A stretch of 64,000 bases of DNA from Oidiodendron maius Zn. Its lineage: Eukaryota > Ascomycota > Leotiomycetes > Myxotrichaceae. The position numbers and the translations under genes were made by a program. A model generated the notes under the pieces. It was not told where the DNA came from, made no database searches, and worked only from the letters and a program-made list of their open reading frames with translations. The stretch's first letter is position 1. Each line of letters begins with the position of its first letter. Below are positions 45,886-56,966 of the stretch, one piece after another. The stretch covers positions 1,192,245 through 1,256,244 of the forward strand of contig KN832873.1 of NCBI GenBank assembly GCA_000827325.1, in the 5' to 3' direction.

Positions 45886-48243
45886 TTAGATTCTTGTCTT
45901 GCTTCTATGCTGTTTCCACTCTGCTTTCGTGACCTTCATCAGCAGCTCCTCATCTTTAACAGGTATCCAGCTCGTGAGGACTTTCATAGCGTTCTCAAAA
46001 TCGCTATCCAGAAGAATCTCTCGGGTCCCGTCGATCAATGCAGCACTAGTGGCATGGAGGACATCTAGGCTCCCACCGAAAGGCCGTTCCGGGGTTATAG
46101 GAGACATAGGTTCAGGGTCGCCGAGAAGCATGAACACGTCCCAAACGCGAAGTTGGGCCTGGAACGGAATCGAGTAGTTGAAGAGAGTCAAATACCATCT
46201 AGTACCATAGGCGGTGGGCTCGATGTTCAGTTCAGACTGAGAAATTGTCAGTTGAGTCAAGGATGAGCGCTGTCTCTCGCGCCTTACCAATTTTTTGGTC
46301 ACTTCATCGCCATCTAGCCACAGCTTCTGAAACTCATCTAGGGCTGCCATTAAGCCTAAAAACCCGGATTCGTAGAGCTTTTCGAGACCTCGCAGTGTCC
46401 ACATACGAACCAACATGATGAATGTCTTCTCCTCATCGTAGTAGCAAAGGAATGTTGCAGCTAGTGAAGCCATTCCTTGAACATAACCAGTGTTTGGAAA
46501 ATACAATGATAAGGCATGGAGAACCCGGAAAAGGAGTCGCTGGCCACCTCGATACCGCCGTCTGAACATAATATGGCTGTTAATAGTTCTAGGAACGTCA
46601 ATATCGATCTGGACATCATCGGCGGAACTTTGGCCCTGCAGCCGATGGAAGTCATCTACGATCTGCTCATCCGTAGCGCAATTCCCTCTCTTCTTAGCAG
46701 AAGTGCTCAAGAACGAGTGCCACGCAGCTGCCCGCCAGATATCGGGAATTCCTTTCCACGTCCTCTCGATCAGCTTAGGGTTCTTCACATCGAACTCGAA
46801 CTCCATGCCCTCGCCATTCTTGCCAGACTTTACAACGGTGGCCATTTTCCTCCACTTCTCAGCTCGCTCCCACTCCCTCCTTTTGAGGGCGTCAGCTGCC
46901 TTTCCGCCTTCAGCATCTTCTGCAATATCTGCAAGACCAGGCGGTAAAGTCAACATATCACCAGCCTCGTCCATCCACCTTCGATCCCTGTTGCCAGGAA
47001 GACGGTTCGCAGCAGCTCGGAGAGCCGATCGCCGTGAAATTCCTGACGTGCCGGTGTTTTGGGATCTTAGCGACCTGGCAGATACTTTGCGTGTAGGAGA
47101 TTGTTTCTTCTCCGTCTTTGAAGAACCGGCTATCGATGGGGCACGGCCAAATATTCTCTTCTTGCGAGGTGATTCCGATGCCAGCCGCAGAGAGGTAGAA
47201 ACACGCTGCGGCGGTCCTGGTTCAGGGGTTCCCGACCTCGAAGGGCCTCTGTGAAGACTGATGAAACCATATCTATCGACATCACGGCCATTTATATCTT
47301 CCCAATCCTCAATGCCTCCGGCCAATTCGTGGGGTAACTTGATGGCGCTTTCGCTCTTGGTTGACATGGCACTCCCCGGCCTTAGAATAGCTCTCTCCAC
47401 GTTTGGGCTGAGGAGGCCATTCGAAGTCATCGGCTCTTCCTCTTCCTCGATATTTGACTCGGAATCTATTGGTGATGAAATTGCGCTGTTTGCGTCGAGA
47501 TACGCCACGGTCTCGTACATGGCCCTAACCTTCTGAGACTCTAATTCTGCCTCTTCTGAAAGTAGTTTTGACGATGGCGACAGTAAGAGAGAGAAATTTG
47601 GAGCGCCCTTCGTAGCAACACTGGTCCGCACTGGGCGATTGATTGCTTTCTTCCCTCCTAGCATCACGCTTCCTCTCTTAGAAAATGAGAGTTTGCCCAG
47701 AAAGTCCTCCTCCAAGCTATCCGTTGGTAGGCTCATCGTAATCGGAGTAAACTCCTCTGTGGGAATCGATCGCGTGATCTTTGGGGGCGTCTTTGGATTG
47801 CTGCTCTTGCTTGACGAGCGCCTTCTCCACCTGTTCGAGCCATCGGAACTCATGCTACCACTCTTCGTAACCTTCACTTCTGGCAATGGTTTTGTAGGCG
47901 TCTCTGGGGCGCTCCGTACTTTTACCGCCGGTGAGCTTACGCTCGTAGAGAGGCCCGATGTATTCTCCTCGACCGTATTGACAGAGCCCTCACGGGCTTT
48001 CGAGGAGGTCGTTGGCGCCAGACCCGAGTCTCTCTTCCAACCGTCCTCCTCTCTCACATCATTTGTAGGTCGTCGCAGCGCAGGGTGCGTATCGGTGGGA
48101 GGCGCACGGGGCGGCGCGACGGTCACGGGTATCGGGGGCTTTGCAGGAATCGTCTCTTCATAGCGTAGGGATATCATGCTGTCATTTTCGCGAGGTATGG
48201 GTATCAACTTCGAACGAAGACTGCCGGATTTATCGGGAGACAT
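45886..48243 (-). CDS. TBC-domain Rab GTPase-activating protein, 785 aa unspliced or 768 aa spliced
   Basis: Minus-strand gene, start ATG at 48243. The first 480 residues or so are Ser/Pro-rich and basic, probably disordered. The TBC domain follows (about 485-755). It shows the WKGIPDIWRAAAWHSFLS entry, the arginine finger in IDIDVPRTI (the I-x-x-D-x-x-R motif) and the glutamine finger in GYVQGM (Y-x-Q), so the dual-finger catalytic pair is complete. TBC proteins stimulate GTP hydrolysis on Rab GTPases in membrane traffic; the target Rab cannot be told from sequence. The frame is open throughout, but 46237-46287 is a perfect 51-base intron (donor GTAAGG, branch ACTGAC, acceptor TTTCTCAG). Removing it joins KKL directly to SELNIEPTAYGTRWYLTLF and deletes 17 polar residues that do not fit the domain, so I believe the spliced form is the real one. 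Confidence 0.85.
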   Translation of the reverse strand: MSPDKSGSLRSKLIPIPRENDSMISLRYEETIPAKPPIPVTVAPPRAPPTDTHPALRRPTNDVREEDGWKRDSGLAPTTSSKAREGSVNTVEENTSGLSTSVSSPAVKVRSAPETPTKPLPEVKVTKSGSMSSDGSNRWRRRSSSKSSNPKTPPKITRSIPTEEFTPITMSLPTDSLEEDFLGKLSFSKRGSVMLGGKKAINRPVRTSVATKGAPNFSLLLSPSSKLLSEEAELESQKVRAMYETVAYLDANSAISSPIDSESNIEEEEEPMTSNGLLSPNVERAILRPGSAMSTKSESAIKLPHELAGGIEDWEDINGRDVDRYGFISLHRGPSRSGTPEPGPPQRVSTSLRLASESPRKKRIFGRAPSIAGSSKTEKKQSPTRKVSARSLRSQNTGTSGISRRSALRAAANRLPGNRDRRWMDEAGDMLTLPPGLADIAEDAEGGKAADALKRREWERAEKWRKMATVVKSGKNGEGMEFEFDVKNPKLIERTWKGIPDIWRAAAWHSFLSTSAKKRGNCATDEQIVDDFHRLQGQSSADDVQIDIDVPRTINSHIMFRRRYRGGQRLLFRVLHALSLYFPNTGYVQGMASLAATFLCYYDEEKTFIMLVRMWTLRGLEKLYESGFLGLMAALDEFQKLWLDGDEVTKKLVRRERQRSSLTQLTISQSELNIEPTAYGTRWYLTLFNYSIPFQAQLRVWDVFMLLGDPEPMSPITPERPFGGSLDVLHATSAALIDGTREILLDSDFENAMKVLTSWIPVKDEELLMKVTKAEWKQHRSKTRI

Positions 48244-49094
48244 CCTTCATGGTCTTGCGCAATTGCGCCTGTGCCAACTCACCTCAGTGCGAACACGGCG
48301 ACGATGCGCTGTCAGGATACCAGGGAAGACCAATTGGCGAGGAGGCTCGACGCTGGTAACGATCGTGATGGAGAACCGTGAGAAGCGAGAGCGTCGCTAC
48401 CAGGACATGTAATTGAATTGTTGAATAGGAGTGCTGGAAACTTTGTTGGTGTGAAGAGGGAGACCGTAAAGTGCTGGCTGAAGACGTGAAAGATTCGCGT
48501 TGAGTGAGCACAGGGGGTTCCTCCAATAGATGAAAGGCAACGACTCCCGATATATTGACGACTCAGAAGGATCAATGCGCGCACACCAGACCAACTGCTC
48601 GTGATGGCAACGGCCCCGTGTACTGTGCTGTACTTGTAGCGCCGGCCGTCATCATCCCTTTGTGACGGCAAGTGGGCTGGAGGGTGGCAGACAGGAATTC
48701 AGGTCTTGAGACACTCATACATCACCACACGGCCGCAGCATCTTCTCCCCGCCAGCCTTGTGTACAGCCATGATCTCACGCTCGTATGTGTGCGCTCATG
48801 TCTATTCTTATCGCTCTGTTGCTATGCCTCTACAATAAATCGCCACTCACCAGGATATATCTTTCAGTACGGTGTCCTCTCCGTGCCCTGCTGACACTGC
48901 ATCTACGAAAGAGGTCTTTCTAGTTGCCCACTGTTCTGAAGTGTACCCTTCTTTTATCACGATAACAGTCTGGATCTGGATCGGAGAATTTCTGGCATCC
49001 TCGTTAGATTACCGCCAAGTTTCTGCGACATGGACCAACCCCTCCCAACTCCACACCCATGCTTGTTTATCTCCCGAGCGCTTGCCTGACGCCT
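48244..49094. other. intergenic region between TBC and DIL/ankyrin genes
   Basis: 851 bases. The left part is probably the promoter and leader of the minus-strand TBC gene; the right part is the 3' flank of the DIL/ankyrin gene. No gene is supported. Confidence 0.5.
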
Positions 49095-51684
49095 TCAAAG
49101 CTCCTCGTTCTCCCAGTCCCGCTCCTCGTATGTCGACCCCAAGCGCCCTCCATTGTTGCTCAGGTCCAGCTTGGCGAGTACTTCTGGGCTCGCGGTGGGA
49201 ATGTACTTTCGCTCCCGCTCTCTATTTACCCCTCCGAATCCAGCACCGTAGGTCACGAGCATATCCGTGCTTGTGGGCAAGGAGAAAGGTAGCATGAGGG
49301 CGGGATCGAGGAGGAGATGCTCTGGCGCATCGTCGTCGTCGTCTATGTTGCCAAGTGACTTCCCATTGGAGTCGGGAGTGACCGGGAGCGTCTTGCCCGC
49401 ACTCTTGACAGGCGTTGTCGGAGCAGAGCCAGCAGTAGCATTTCTTTGGCGTTCCTTACGTAGCTGACTCTCTCGTTGCAAGTTGATCAGATACAACATA
49501 GCGCTCTTCGGCAGTCCCTTTTCGCCAACCTCGGGTCGGTAATGTTTCACAGCATGGATCAGCTGCTGTGGTGTAAGTCGAGTAAGTTGCTGCAGAGTAC
49601 CAACCAGCGCTTCAAGGTCGTCCATTCCTAGAGACGAAAAGCATTGTAACCACTGCAGTAGTTGGATTACAGGTGTAAGGTGCCGTCGCGCTGACTCCAC
49701 GGTATTCTCTCCGCTGGAAGTCATAGAGCCATGCTCATAATGCTCTGGTTGCCGATTGTTTGTGCGAGCCCAATCCTCAAGGCTCGATATATTCATGCGA
49801 ATTTGCATGGCTTTGGTCCGAGCTAGGTACTTGCGGTTTGACATAATACGATTGAAAAGCTCGGCGCCTAACCAATAGAATAGCTGAGCTAGGATCTGTG
49901 CGGTGATGACAGAATGAATGTCATAGAGGTCTAATACAAACAGCGTCGAGGACAAGAGCGAGGTCACATTTCGCGGAGACGGCTTCGCTCGTTGCTTTGG
50001 GGAAGGGGGACGAAACCTCTTCTCTATTGGCTCCTCCTTCACTGTATTCTTTCTCTTGAATATCTTCCACTCATTTTGGAAAGTGATATCTTCAAAACCC
50101 GGAATCGTTTCGTGATCCAGCATTGCTGAGTCCAAAACCTTATCCATCCTTCTCTCAGCGTCCCTGATGATTAGGATGAAGATCTCATTGATCAACTCTG
50201 CCAGCTGGAGCTGGAATTCGGTAGTGGAACCAGACAAACCAGCATCCTTCTTCAGGTAATGTAGCAATAATGTGGCATTTGAGATCCAGAAAGCAAGTAT
50301 TGTCATGTCCCACTGATGAGCTTCTACAACATCATTGATCTTATCCATGGCGCTAATTAGAAGCTTCGCAAGGAGATCATGACTAGCATGATAGTGGGCA
50401 TATCGCGCACTAAGGAAGATCATATTGGCTGGCACAGGCTTTTGGGAGGGGGACCGTTGCGGCGTCATGTTCGTGATGATAATATCAAGAATGCGACTCA
50501 GCTCGCTCTCCTGAAAGACAAACATTTGGTCGTGTAGACATCTAGTCCAATCAAATTCCTGCATCTCCTCTTCTAGCTCGCTGGGAGACTGGAGACAATT
50601 AGCACAAAGAATTTCAGGACATGGTCTATCATACCTCAGGCTCGTCGTCAATGCCAACAGCGCCTAGATCTACTTCTAAGTCTCTTGCACTTTCCATCAT
50701 CATCCGCCTCCTCAATTCGTTTTCCGCCATCTCTTCCTCAAATCGATCTTGAGAGAAGCCTGCATTATAGAAGTCATCGCCACCAACACCAGCTGTGCCG
50801 ATATGATATCCACTTTCGTGTAAATATCCGGAGATCTCACTATCGGGTGCTGCAAAGTCGAACGCCGTCCGACCGGAAGAAGATTTAACATCGGGCGATG
50901 CTCCATGGTCTAGTAAAGCTTTGGCAATGCCTTTGTGTCTGTTCGTCATAGCCCACATCAGCGCACTCCATTGATTCCGATCCTGCTTGTCAACATCTGC
51001 TCCGGCTTCCAGTAACGCCGTGACGACTGCTTCATGGCCCTATGAGACTCTATTAGATAACTTCCAGTCAATTCCAGTAATTACTTACAAAGCAACTCGC
51101 ATAGATCAATGGCGCCGTGCCTTCTTCATCAGGAGCGTTTATATCGACAAATTCTTTAGCTCTGCCACTTAGGATCTTTTGTATTCGTTCGACGTCTCCA
51201 TTGCTTGCAGCCATATTAAGGGCCTTCTGTAGTGTATCTCTCTTTTCATCATCCGAGAGTTTTTCGTTAGACGCAACTGCGTCTTCATCCTCGTCCGCTG
51301 AGCCATCGCGATGAGCAGCTTGCGCCGCCAGCATCTCCATCAGCCTAGCATCGCTATCCTCAAGCCGCTGCGTCATGAGATCGTCCACATATCCATTATC
51401 GTCCAAAGATAGATTGTTGAATTGGAGAGGTTTGGCAGGGGCAGGAGTTGTCAAGAATTGAGACTGCCCTGATATAATTAGCTAACATTCAAAGACGGAG
51501 CAGTCGGGTCTGTTATATACATACCTTGCCAGGCATCGTACATCTCTGTCTCTGCGGCATAGTGGGTAGAAACCCTTTTACGATCATCCAAAGATTTTGG
51601 CAGATCGTCTGGCAGTGCCACAGGCTTCTTTATTTCCTCCTCACGAAAGCCGCCGATGTCCCCGCCATGGTCCCCAAGATCCAT
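49095..51684 (-). CDS. ankyrin-repeat and DIL (dilute) domain protein, 812 aa
   Basis: Four exons on the minus strand: 51684-51525, 51468-51089, 51039-50635 and 50588-49095, all GT-AG and in frame. Ankyrin repeats span about 130-260: ALNMAASNGDVERIQKIL, then DEEGTAPLIYASCFGHEAVV with TALLEAGADVDKQDRNQWSA and IAKALLDHGASPDVKSSSGR. A DIL domain follows (about 340-690): ARYAHYHASHDLLAKLL, TILAFWISNATLLLHYL, IHSVITAQILAQLFYWLGAE and NISSLEDWARTNN. This is the fold of the globular tail of class V myosins. The tail (700-812) has an acidic run and is probably disordered. The combination without a motor domain is a known fungal architecture with little functional work. By analogy with myosin V tails it could bind Rabs or cargo adaptors; that is inference. 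The start is supported by MDLGDHGGDIGGFREEEIKK leading smoothly into the first intron. Confidence 0.85.
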
Positions 51685-52232
51685 TGCAGAATGACGACGG
51701 CAGCATGAAGTGTGTCCTCATCTGCGGGTTGTAATGTAAGGGGATTTGCTATCCAGCAATCCAGCAACATGAAAAACCGGCAGAGTATGTCAGGGCGAAC
51801 TCTCTCTTATGCGCTGTGTTGCCTGCTGCGGCAGATCGAAATGACGAAGTGGTTGAGTTGTGCCCAATGTGAGGAAGCGGGTTGGTCCGTGACCTAAATC
51901 TTCTCTCGGAGAAATTAAGGTCATATATTCTACGCCGCCTCAACCTCTCTGTACGTGCAACAACAGATATGTTTGAAACCCATTTATGCACGTTGCGAGG
52001 TAAGACAGAAGGTGGGTATCTGAGTTCAGTTGTTCCTAAATAAGAGAGCAATTGCTAATTCCAAAACATAGATAGTAGCAATTACATCTACGTGGAATTT
52101 AGCAGCTCACGTGCTACACGAAAAAGGGGACCAATGTCCGATATGATCCAATTTATTCTATCAAATACAAGATGCAAGCTGGCTTCTAGGTAGCCCTTAA
52201 CTGTGGTTGGAGTGGTCCGTTTGTGGAATGTC
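51685..52232. other. intergenic region
   Basis: 548 bases: promoter side of the DIL/ankyrin gene and 3' flank of allantoicase. A CACGTG occurrence (context CTCACGTGCT) lies near 52109-52114. No gene is supported. Confidence 0.5.
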
Positions 52233-53519
52233 TTAGACGCTCCTCTTTCCAAAGACTCGGATTCTCTTTATGCCTCCGTCAGGAATCATGACAAGCTTCA
52301 CATGTGTGAACGTCTTATCCTGAACTGACGACAAGAATTCATGCTCTTTATCTGGACCGCATTTGCTAGGCTCGACAAGATTCGTCCATCCGTCCCTAGA
52401 TACTCCTGGCTCCCCCTCGTCTGTCCACTCTATGGCTTCAACCCTAACTTTTTGCGGGTAGTTTCCTCGGAAAAAGGCTGTATCCACGACAAGCCTCTCT
52501 ATCGTCCCTGGTACTCCAAGTCGGATAATGGCCCAATCTACGTGGTCCTTCCCCCGAGATCTTGTAGTCTCCCAGCCATCTCCCATATCCTTTCCACGGC
52601 CCGGAAGGATAAGGTTGGATATCACTCCAAAATGCTGATCGCTACATGAGACAGCAACACCTCCATTCTGGGCGGCGGCAAGGTCAAAGATGGCATTTTT
52701 ATGTTCTGGGAATACAGGAACTGCTTTCCCGAACAATCTGAACCTCGCGATTCCCCCATCAGGATACATATTCAACCTCACGTGAGTATATGCCTTCGAT
52801 GGTACATCTAACTTCCAGCTAAATCGCTTGGACGGCCCGCATTCGTTGACTCCTAGAATTGGCTCCCATTTGCCTCGTCCCCCTGCCCAACTGACCACTT
52901 CTGCATCATCTGAGCTAAATACTCCTTCAATGGAGATGGCCGGTGCGTGATTTCCAGAGAAGAAGGCGGTGTCTATTTCAAGGCCTTCCACAATGCCAGA
53001 AGCGACACCGAGGCGGACCACGACGTAGTCGAAAGGCTCCGGGTTATGGCGGCGAGTCTCCCATCCATCATACCATGCCCCAGCATACACCATCTTACCC
53101 GGCTGGCGGATTGGTGCCGCTGGGTTCAAGAGATTGGCTGCTTCGGCAAACCACTCGTCGGAGACGGCGAGGATCTTGCTGCCTAGGGCAGAGGAGACTA
53201 GATCTGGTGACGGTATCAGTACAAATTAAACGTGCGGCAATGTCTGGACAGTTTTGCTCTTATCACCTGACATCCTGTGTAAAGCGGTCCATCTCATCTG
53301 GACCCTTCAACATATCCCAAAGATGAACACGTGCCAGACTTCCGAACCTCCTCTCCGTCCGGTTAGAGGCTGTGGAACAGGGTGGTTCCTTTGAATCGCT
53401 GTGTACAGCAGGAGGGACGACTCACCGATGCAAGAGGAACGGAAGGTGCTATCGATGTGGTCCGGAGCAACGCGAGTGGCGGCCACATCCTCCACTTTAT
53501 ATTCGGAGTCGACGGTCAT
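52233..53519 (-). CDS. alc: allantoicase, 354 aa
   Basis: Hydrolyses allantoate to ureidoglycolate and urea, a late step in using purines as nitrogen source. Two exons on the minus strand, 53519-53426 and 53203-52233, separated by a 222-bp intron (donor GTGAGT, acceptor CACCAG), long for this window. The joined N-terminus MTVDSEYKVED leads into TFRSSCIDLVSSALGSKIL, then DEWFAEAANLLNPAAPIRQP, the standard allantoicase opening. The protein has the family's two repeated jelly-roll halves, each with a YDGWETRR / GDGWETTRSR motif, a D-(Y/W)-x-(V/I)-(V/I)-RLGV strand and IDTAFFSGNHAP / VDTAFFRGNYPQ, ending in PDGGIARFRLFG and PDGGIKRIRVFG. Length fits fungal enzymes (about 340-355). Nitrogen-metabolite and uric-acid induction is usual for this gene; I did not identify specific sites. 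Confidence 0.93.
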
Positions 53520-54108
53520 GTTTATAGACGAGGTAGGCGTGGATGGGGGTTGCAAATGGAAAAAAGCAAAAGAGAAACTTTGAATGTTATAAGTGTAAAG
53601 AAGGAAGAATCTGCAATCTCTAGCCGCAGCAATTCTTATCGAGTAATGAATAGACCCTCCGGCCCAGGGACCTGATAACCCCACCATTAGGATTTGGAGC
53701 CAGCCGGGGCCAAAAAGACGCCATAATCCATTCCGAACGCTTCCTCCACTGTCATAATCTCAGCCTCAGCAGCCTTGCTGGTGGCAATATGGCCAACTTT
53801 AGTTTCCTTTGAAAAGGACTTTGGCCACACTGAATACCTAGTTACTCTTGTAATACAGAATGGCCATATGGGCACGGCCGAAGATAGGAGGGCCTGCGAT
53901 AAGTTGGCAGGACCAATCAATCTGCTCATTAATACCGGTCTGGTGATTGGTCGCCGCCTCCGATAGCGTCATCGAGGGGTAACTTTGCATTGTGTTGGGA
54001 GTCGCATGTCTCGTAACAGCACGACCACCTTTACGATGGCCCCCTCTCCAGGCCCCAGCGACCATCGCAATTGCACTTTCAGAACCTCATCTTCGAGCGC
54101 CCGAGACC
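53520..54108. promoter_or_regulatory. divergent promoter region allantoicase / cytochrome b561 protein
   Basis: 589 bases between two divergent start codons. It contains an 80-codon minus-strand frame (53929-53687) without an ATG start, ending MTVEEAFGMDYGVFLAPAGS, which I do not accept as a gene. Promoters for both flanking genes should lie here. Confidence 0.5.
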
Positions 54109-54930
54109 ATGGCATCCGCGACGGGAATACCAGACCGGGCTATTGGCCCTGAAGACGATATCGGTGAGGAAGAGCCTCTGCTTGGACAGCGAGGCGATGC
54201 ATCGCAGAAGGAAGGCCTCCCTCTCTATCAGAACCTTGTCCTAGGTATGCGAATGAGCACACCAAACACTTTTGAGAGGCTTCTAATCATCATCCCAGGC
54301 ACTGGAGTCCTCGCCGAGGCGGGCATCCTCTTGCTGGTCTCCTCCGTCTGGGCCAATGTCTTCCTCCATCCCCTGATCCTCTTCTCTGCACACCCTCTCC
54401 TGAATTCGGCTGGCCTCCTAGCCGTCACAGAGGCCGTTCTCATTTTACAACCTACCCATACCGGAGCTCAGAAGCGCCAAGGAGCCAAGGTACATGCAGC
54501 CTTCAACAGTTTTGCGATAGACGTATTTATAGCCGCCTTTGTCATCATCGAAGTTAGCAAATTCGCACACGCTGGGACCCATTTTGAGTCTTCACATGCG
54601 ATTCTGGGCCTGATCACTTACATTATTCTGTTCGTTCAGGCGACGATAGGCGTGACGGTGTACTTCTTCCCAGCCCTATATGGAGGCGAGGACAGGGCAA
54701 AGTCGCTATATAAATGGCATCGGTTCGGCGGATACCTGAGCCTGGCTCTGTTGTTAGCTACCGCTATCGCAGCAACGCAGACTGATTACAATAAAGAGAC
54801 GTTGGGGATCAATGTATGGGCTATAATCATTTCCGCTGCTCTCATCCTGCTTGGTGTCGTTCCCAGGATTAAAAAGCAGAAATTTGGATTTGGGTTGAGA
54901 CATGCTGAAGAGTCTACCCATATTGACTGA
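54109..54930 (+). CDS. cytochrome b561-type membrane protein, 273 aa
   Basis: Single exon. Start at the ATG at 54109 (MASATGIPDRAIGPEDDIGE); the frame extends upstream only from a GTG. A soluble acidic N-terminus of about 50 residues is followed by six hydrophobic segments, with a b561 core of four. The four haem-ligand candidate histidines sit as in the family: LILFSAHPLLNSAGLLA (H in helix 2), GAKVHAAFNSF (helix 3), ESSHAILGLITYIIL (helix 4) and YKWHRFGGYLSLALLL (helix 5). Such proteins pass electrons across membranes, often from ascorbate in other kingdoms; fungal members are mostly uncharacterised. There is no DOMON or reductase domain. A six-helix arrangement with two haems is inferred. 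It is divergent from allantoicase; no functional link is implied. Confidence 0.82.
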   Translation: MASATGIPDRAIGPEDDIGEEEPLLGQRGDASQKEGLPLYQNLVLGMRMSTPNTFERLLIIIPGTGVLAEAGILLLVSSVWANVFLHPLILFSAHPLLNSAGLLAVTEAVLILQPTHTGAQKRQGAKVHAAFNSFAIDVFIAAFVIIEVSKFAHAGTHFESSHAILGLITYIILFVQATIGVTVYFFPALYGGEDRAKSLYKWHRFGGYLSLALLLATAIAATQTDYNKETLGINVWAIIISAALILLGVVPRIKKQKFGFGLRHAEESTHID

Positions 54931-56330
54931 ACCTGGTTATTGTTCTCCATTTTATTTCAACCAGTATACCCAATATCTACCACTAGTTGGATTATTATCC
55001 GCTTTCTTGGCGAAAATTAGGAATTTACATCATTTCTTGGTCGCTGTTTTCCGTCGTGGTGCCTTGGTGATCATTTCAAGTTTATCGATACTCCTTGCGG
55101 CTGTATTTTCCGATTCGAAAGTTGCTAGAAAACCTTAATATAGCTTCCTAGCATAGTTGAAGGAGAGCTCGCCGACTTTAGCACTATTTGATTCCTGTTA
55201 TCATGGAGAGAACTATACATTCTCAAATTAGTAACGTTTTAGGGTTTGGCAACTCAATTACCTGCTGCATATATTAATAATATGTGAACTATTTCACTAT
55301 GCTTTTAGTTCTCCCCGCCTCTTTCTTCAACAGTGTGAGAGTTCGTGAAAAAATGTTATAGACTACAGGAAACACACAAATGGCAATCTCTTTAGTTTCA
55401 TTCCAAACTTTAGAAATTTCCTGCTTGAAAGACCAGAGAAGCAAGCAGAGACATCATCTCATTATGCATCCCATGCCTACAGAAGTGCTTGCCATCTTTT
55501 AGACGGCAGCCAGAGTCTGACAAACTCTCAATTTGCATACTGCGTTTTCACCGCGGGTCGACTTTTCCTGATTAAGTACAGGATGGCATCAGGAGTGCCA
55601 TGTATCTTATCCAAATATATCCTGACCGCAATATAGCGCACGCAAAGCACTACAAAATTGACAGTAACCTTAAACGATCATGTCCGACGTGCCCAATATC
55701 CCTCCCCGCGAATACAAGCCCTCCGCACATGGAAAAGGAGACAGCCTACCGGATTAAGAGCGATTTATCGCAGCACCAAATTATAGAGTGTAAGGCTTTA
55801 TTTGGCATTGCAGTAAAAACAGTAAAGGGCGCCAAGGCAACTAAGGTATAGATCGACGGCCTTCAGCGCTGCATTTTTGATAGATGGACAAGCACCAAGG
55901 AACCTACTATGCCGCGATATAAAAGCAGGCAGGCAGTAGATTCGTCTGTAGAGGTTAGTGTGTTTAAATGCGGCCTGCCTGCTGGAAAGGTAGATCATAT
56001 CTAGGCATTCCTCCTGTTTAGACATTTTTCTTGACTCATTAACTAATACTCTATAGGGCAGCAAAGTATAAACATAGCGTTTAAAGAGTGTGCCTGCCTT
56101 TTAAAGGTACATGTTAGTGGTTTAGCAAAGTCTTTAAGTTGGCTCTAGGTTGACTCTATAGGTCAGACCGTCAACTAGTCTTATATTGACCTTTTCGATG
56201 GCTAACCCCTATAGTCCTTTTTTAAAGATGCTGATATCCAATATGATCTGGCGGAACTACCACGGCTCTACTAGTGGAACTCGAGACTCGCGGTCTATAT
56301 CGTTTGGCGATAGATTTTCTACTAGACTAA
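54931..56330. other. decayed intergenic DNA, left part
   Basis: 1.4 kb. 54931-55580 is AT-rich flank. 55580-56160 is different in texture: it holds short inverted-looking GCAGGCAGGCAG / GCCTGCCTGCTGG segments (about 55926-55984) and a frame at 55600-55851 with basic helical character, which suggests an old repeat or transposable fragment. I cannot find terminal repeats or a transposase motif, so no element is called. Confidence 0.4.
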
Positions 56331-56966
56331 AATAGTTACCCGTCTGTAGTAACAGGGGAAGACGAGCTAACCGCCAATTTCGAGGAGTTTGTACTATGCC
56401 AAGATCTACTCCCGTTCTACATGCAGCTTGCTCAACAGATTGAAGACGATGGAGGAAATGATGGACTTGTGGCATGTTTTACAGTTTCTGTATAATATAA
56501 TTATTGGGCCTAGGATGCAGTTGAACATATCCTCTTCATTGAGTCTCGAATTGAGGCGCAGAAGTTTTATAGAAAAAATCCGTGATTTCTTCGTCTTTGG
56601 ACGGACCACATTCCCAAGGAACTAGTTAACAGATACACCTATGTCAACTTCACAAGTGACATGGCCTATTATGACCCTATGCTTCGCCGCCCTACGAATG
56701 TTCGCTACCTTAAGCACTTTGCCCACCACCTTGAACAGGAAGACGATAACCCCGACCCTCTCTACGTTCGCCATGTTGCGATACCCTCAAACGTCTTGGA
56801 GCGGGGCCAGCGGCAAGAATGGAAAATGAATGAACTCATTTTTCGGGTGGTTATGGCAAATCCCTGTCTCCAAACTGTCAGACTCATATTTGACAGGATC
56901 TATTTCTTTGCCTATCACATGAGTAGTAGTTTCCGGCCCAGAACCCGACGAATACACTTTGACTGA
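56331..56966 (+). pseudogene. decayed gene fragment resembling the 2EXR family
   Basis: One reading phase is protein-like for nearly 600 bases: TGEDELTANFEEFVLCQDLL, then FYMQLAQQIEDDGG, later HILFIESRIEAQKFYRKNP, then DHIPKELVNRYTYVNFTSDM and AYYDPMLRRPTNVRYLKHF, and NELIFRVVMANPCLQTVRLI. The ESR-x-EA-x-K-x-Y segment followed by Y-x-Y-x-NF-x-x-D is how the fungal 2EXR domain reads (E-S-R-x-x-A, then N-x-x-x-D), which is my tentative identity. The phase is broken by three in-frame stops (56493, 56511 and 56583), each explained by one C-to-T-type change, and no start codon or N-terminus is present. It is therefore dead. Such changes are the signature left by repeat-induced point mutation in Pezizomycotina, but three sites cannot prove that. 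Protein-like character ends near 56,900. Confidence 0.5.
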
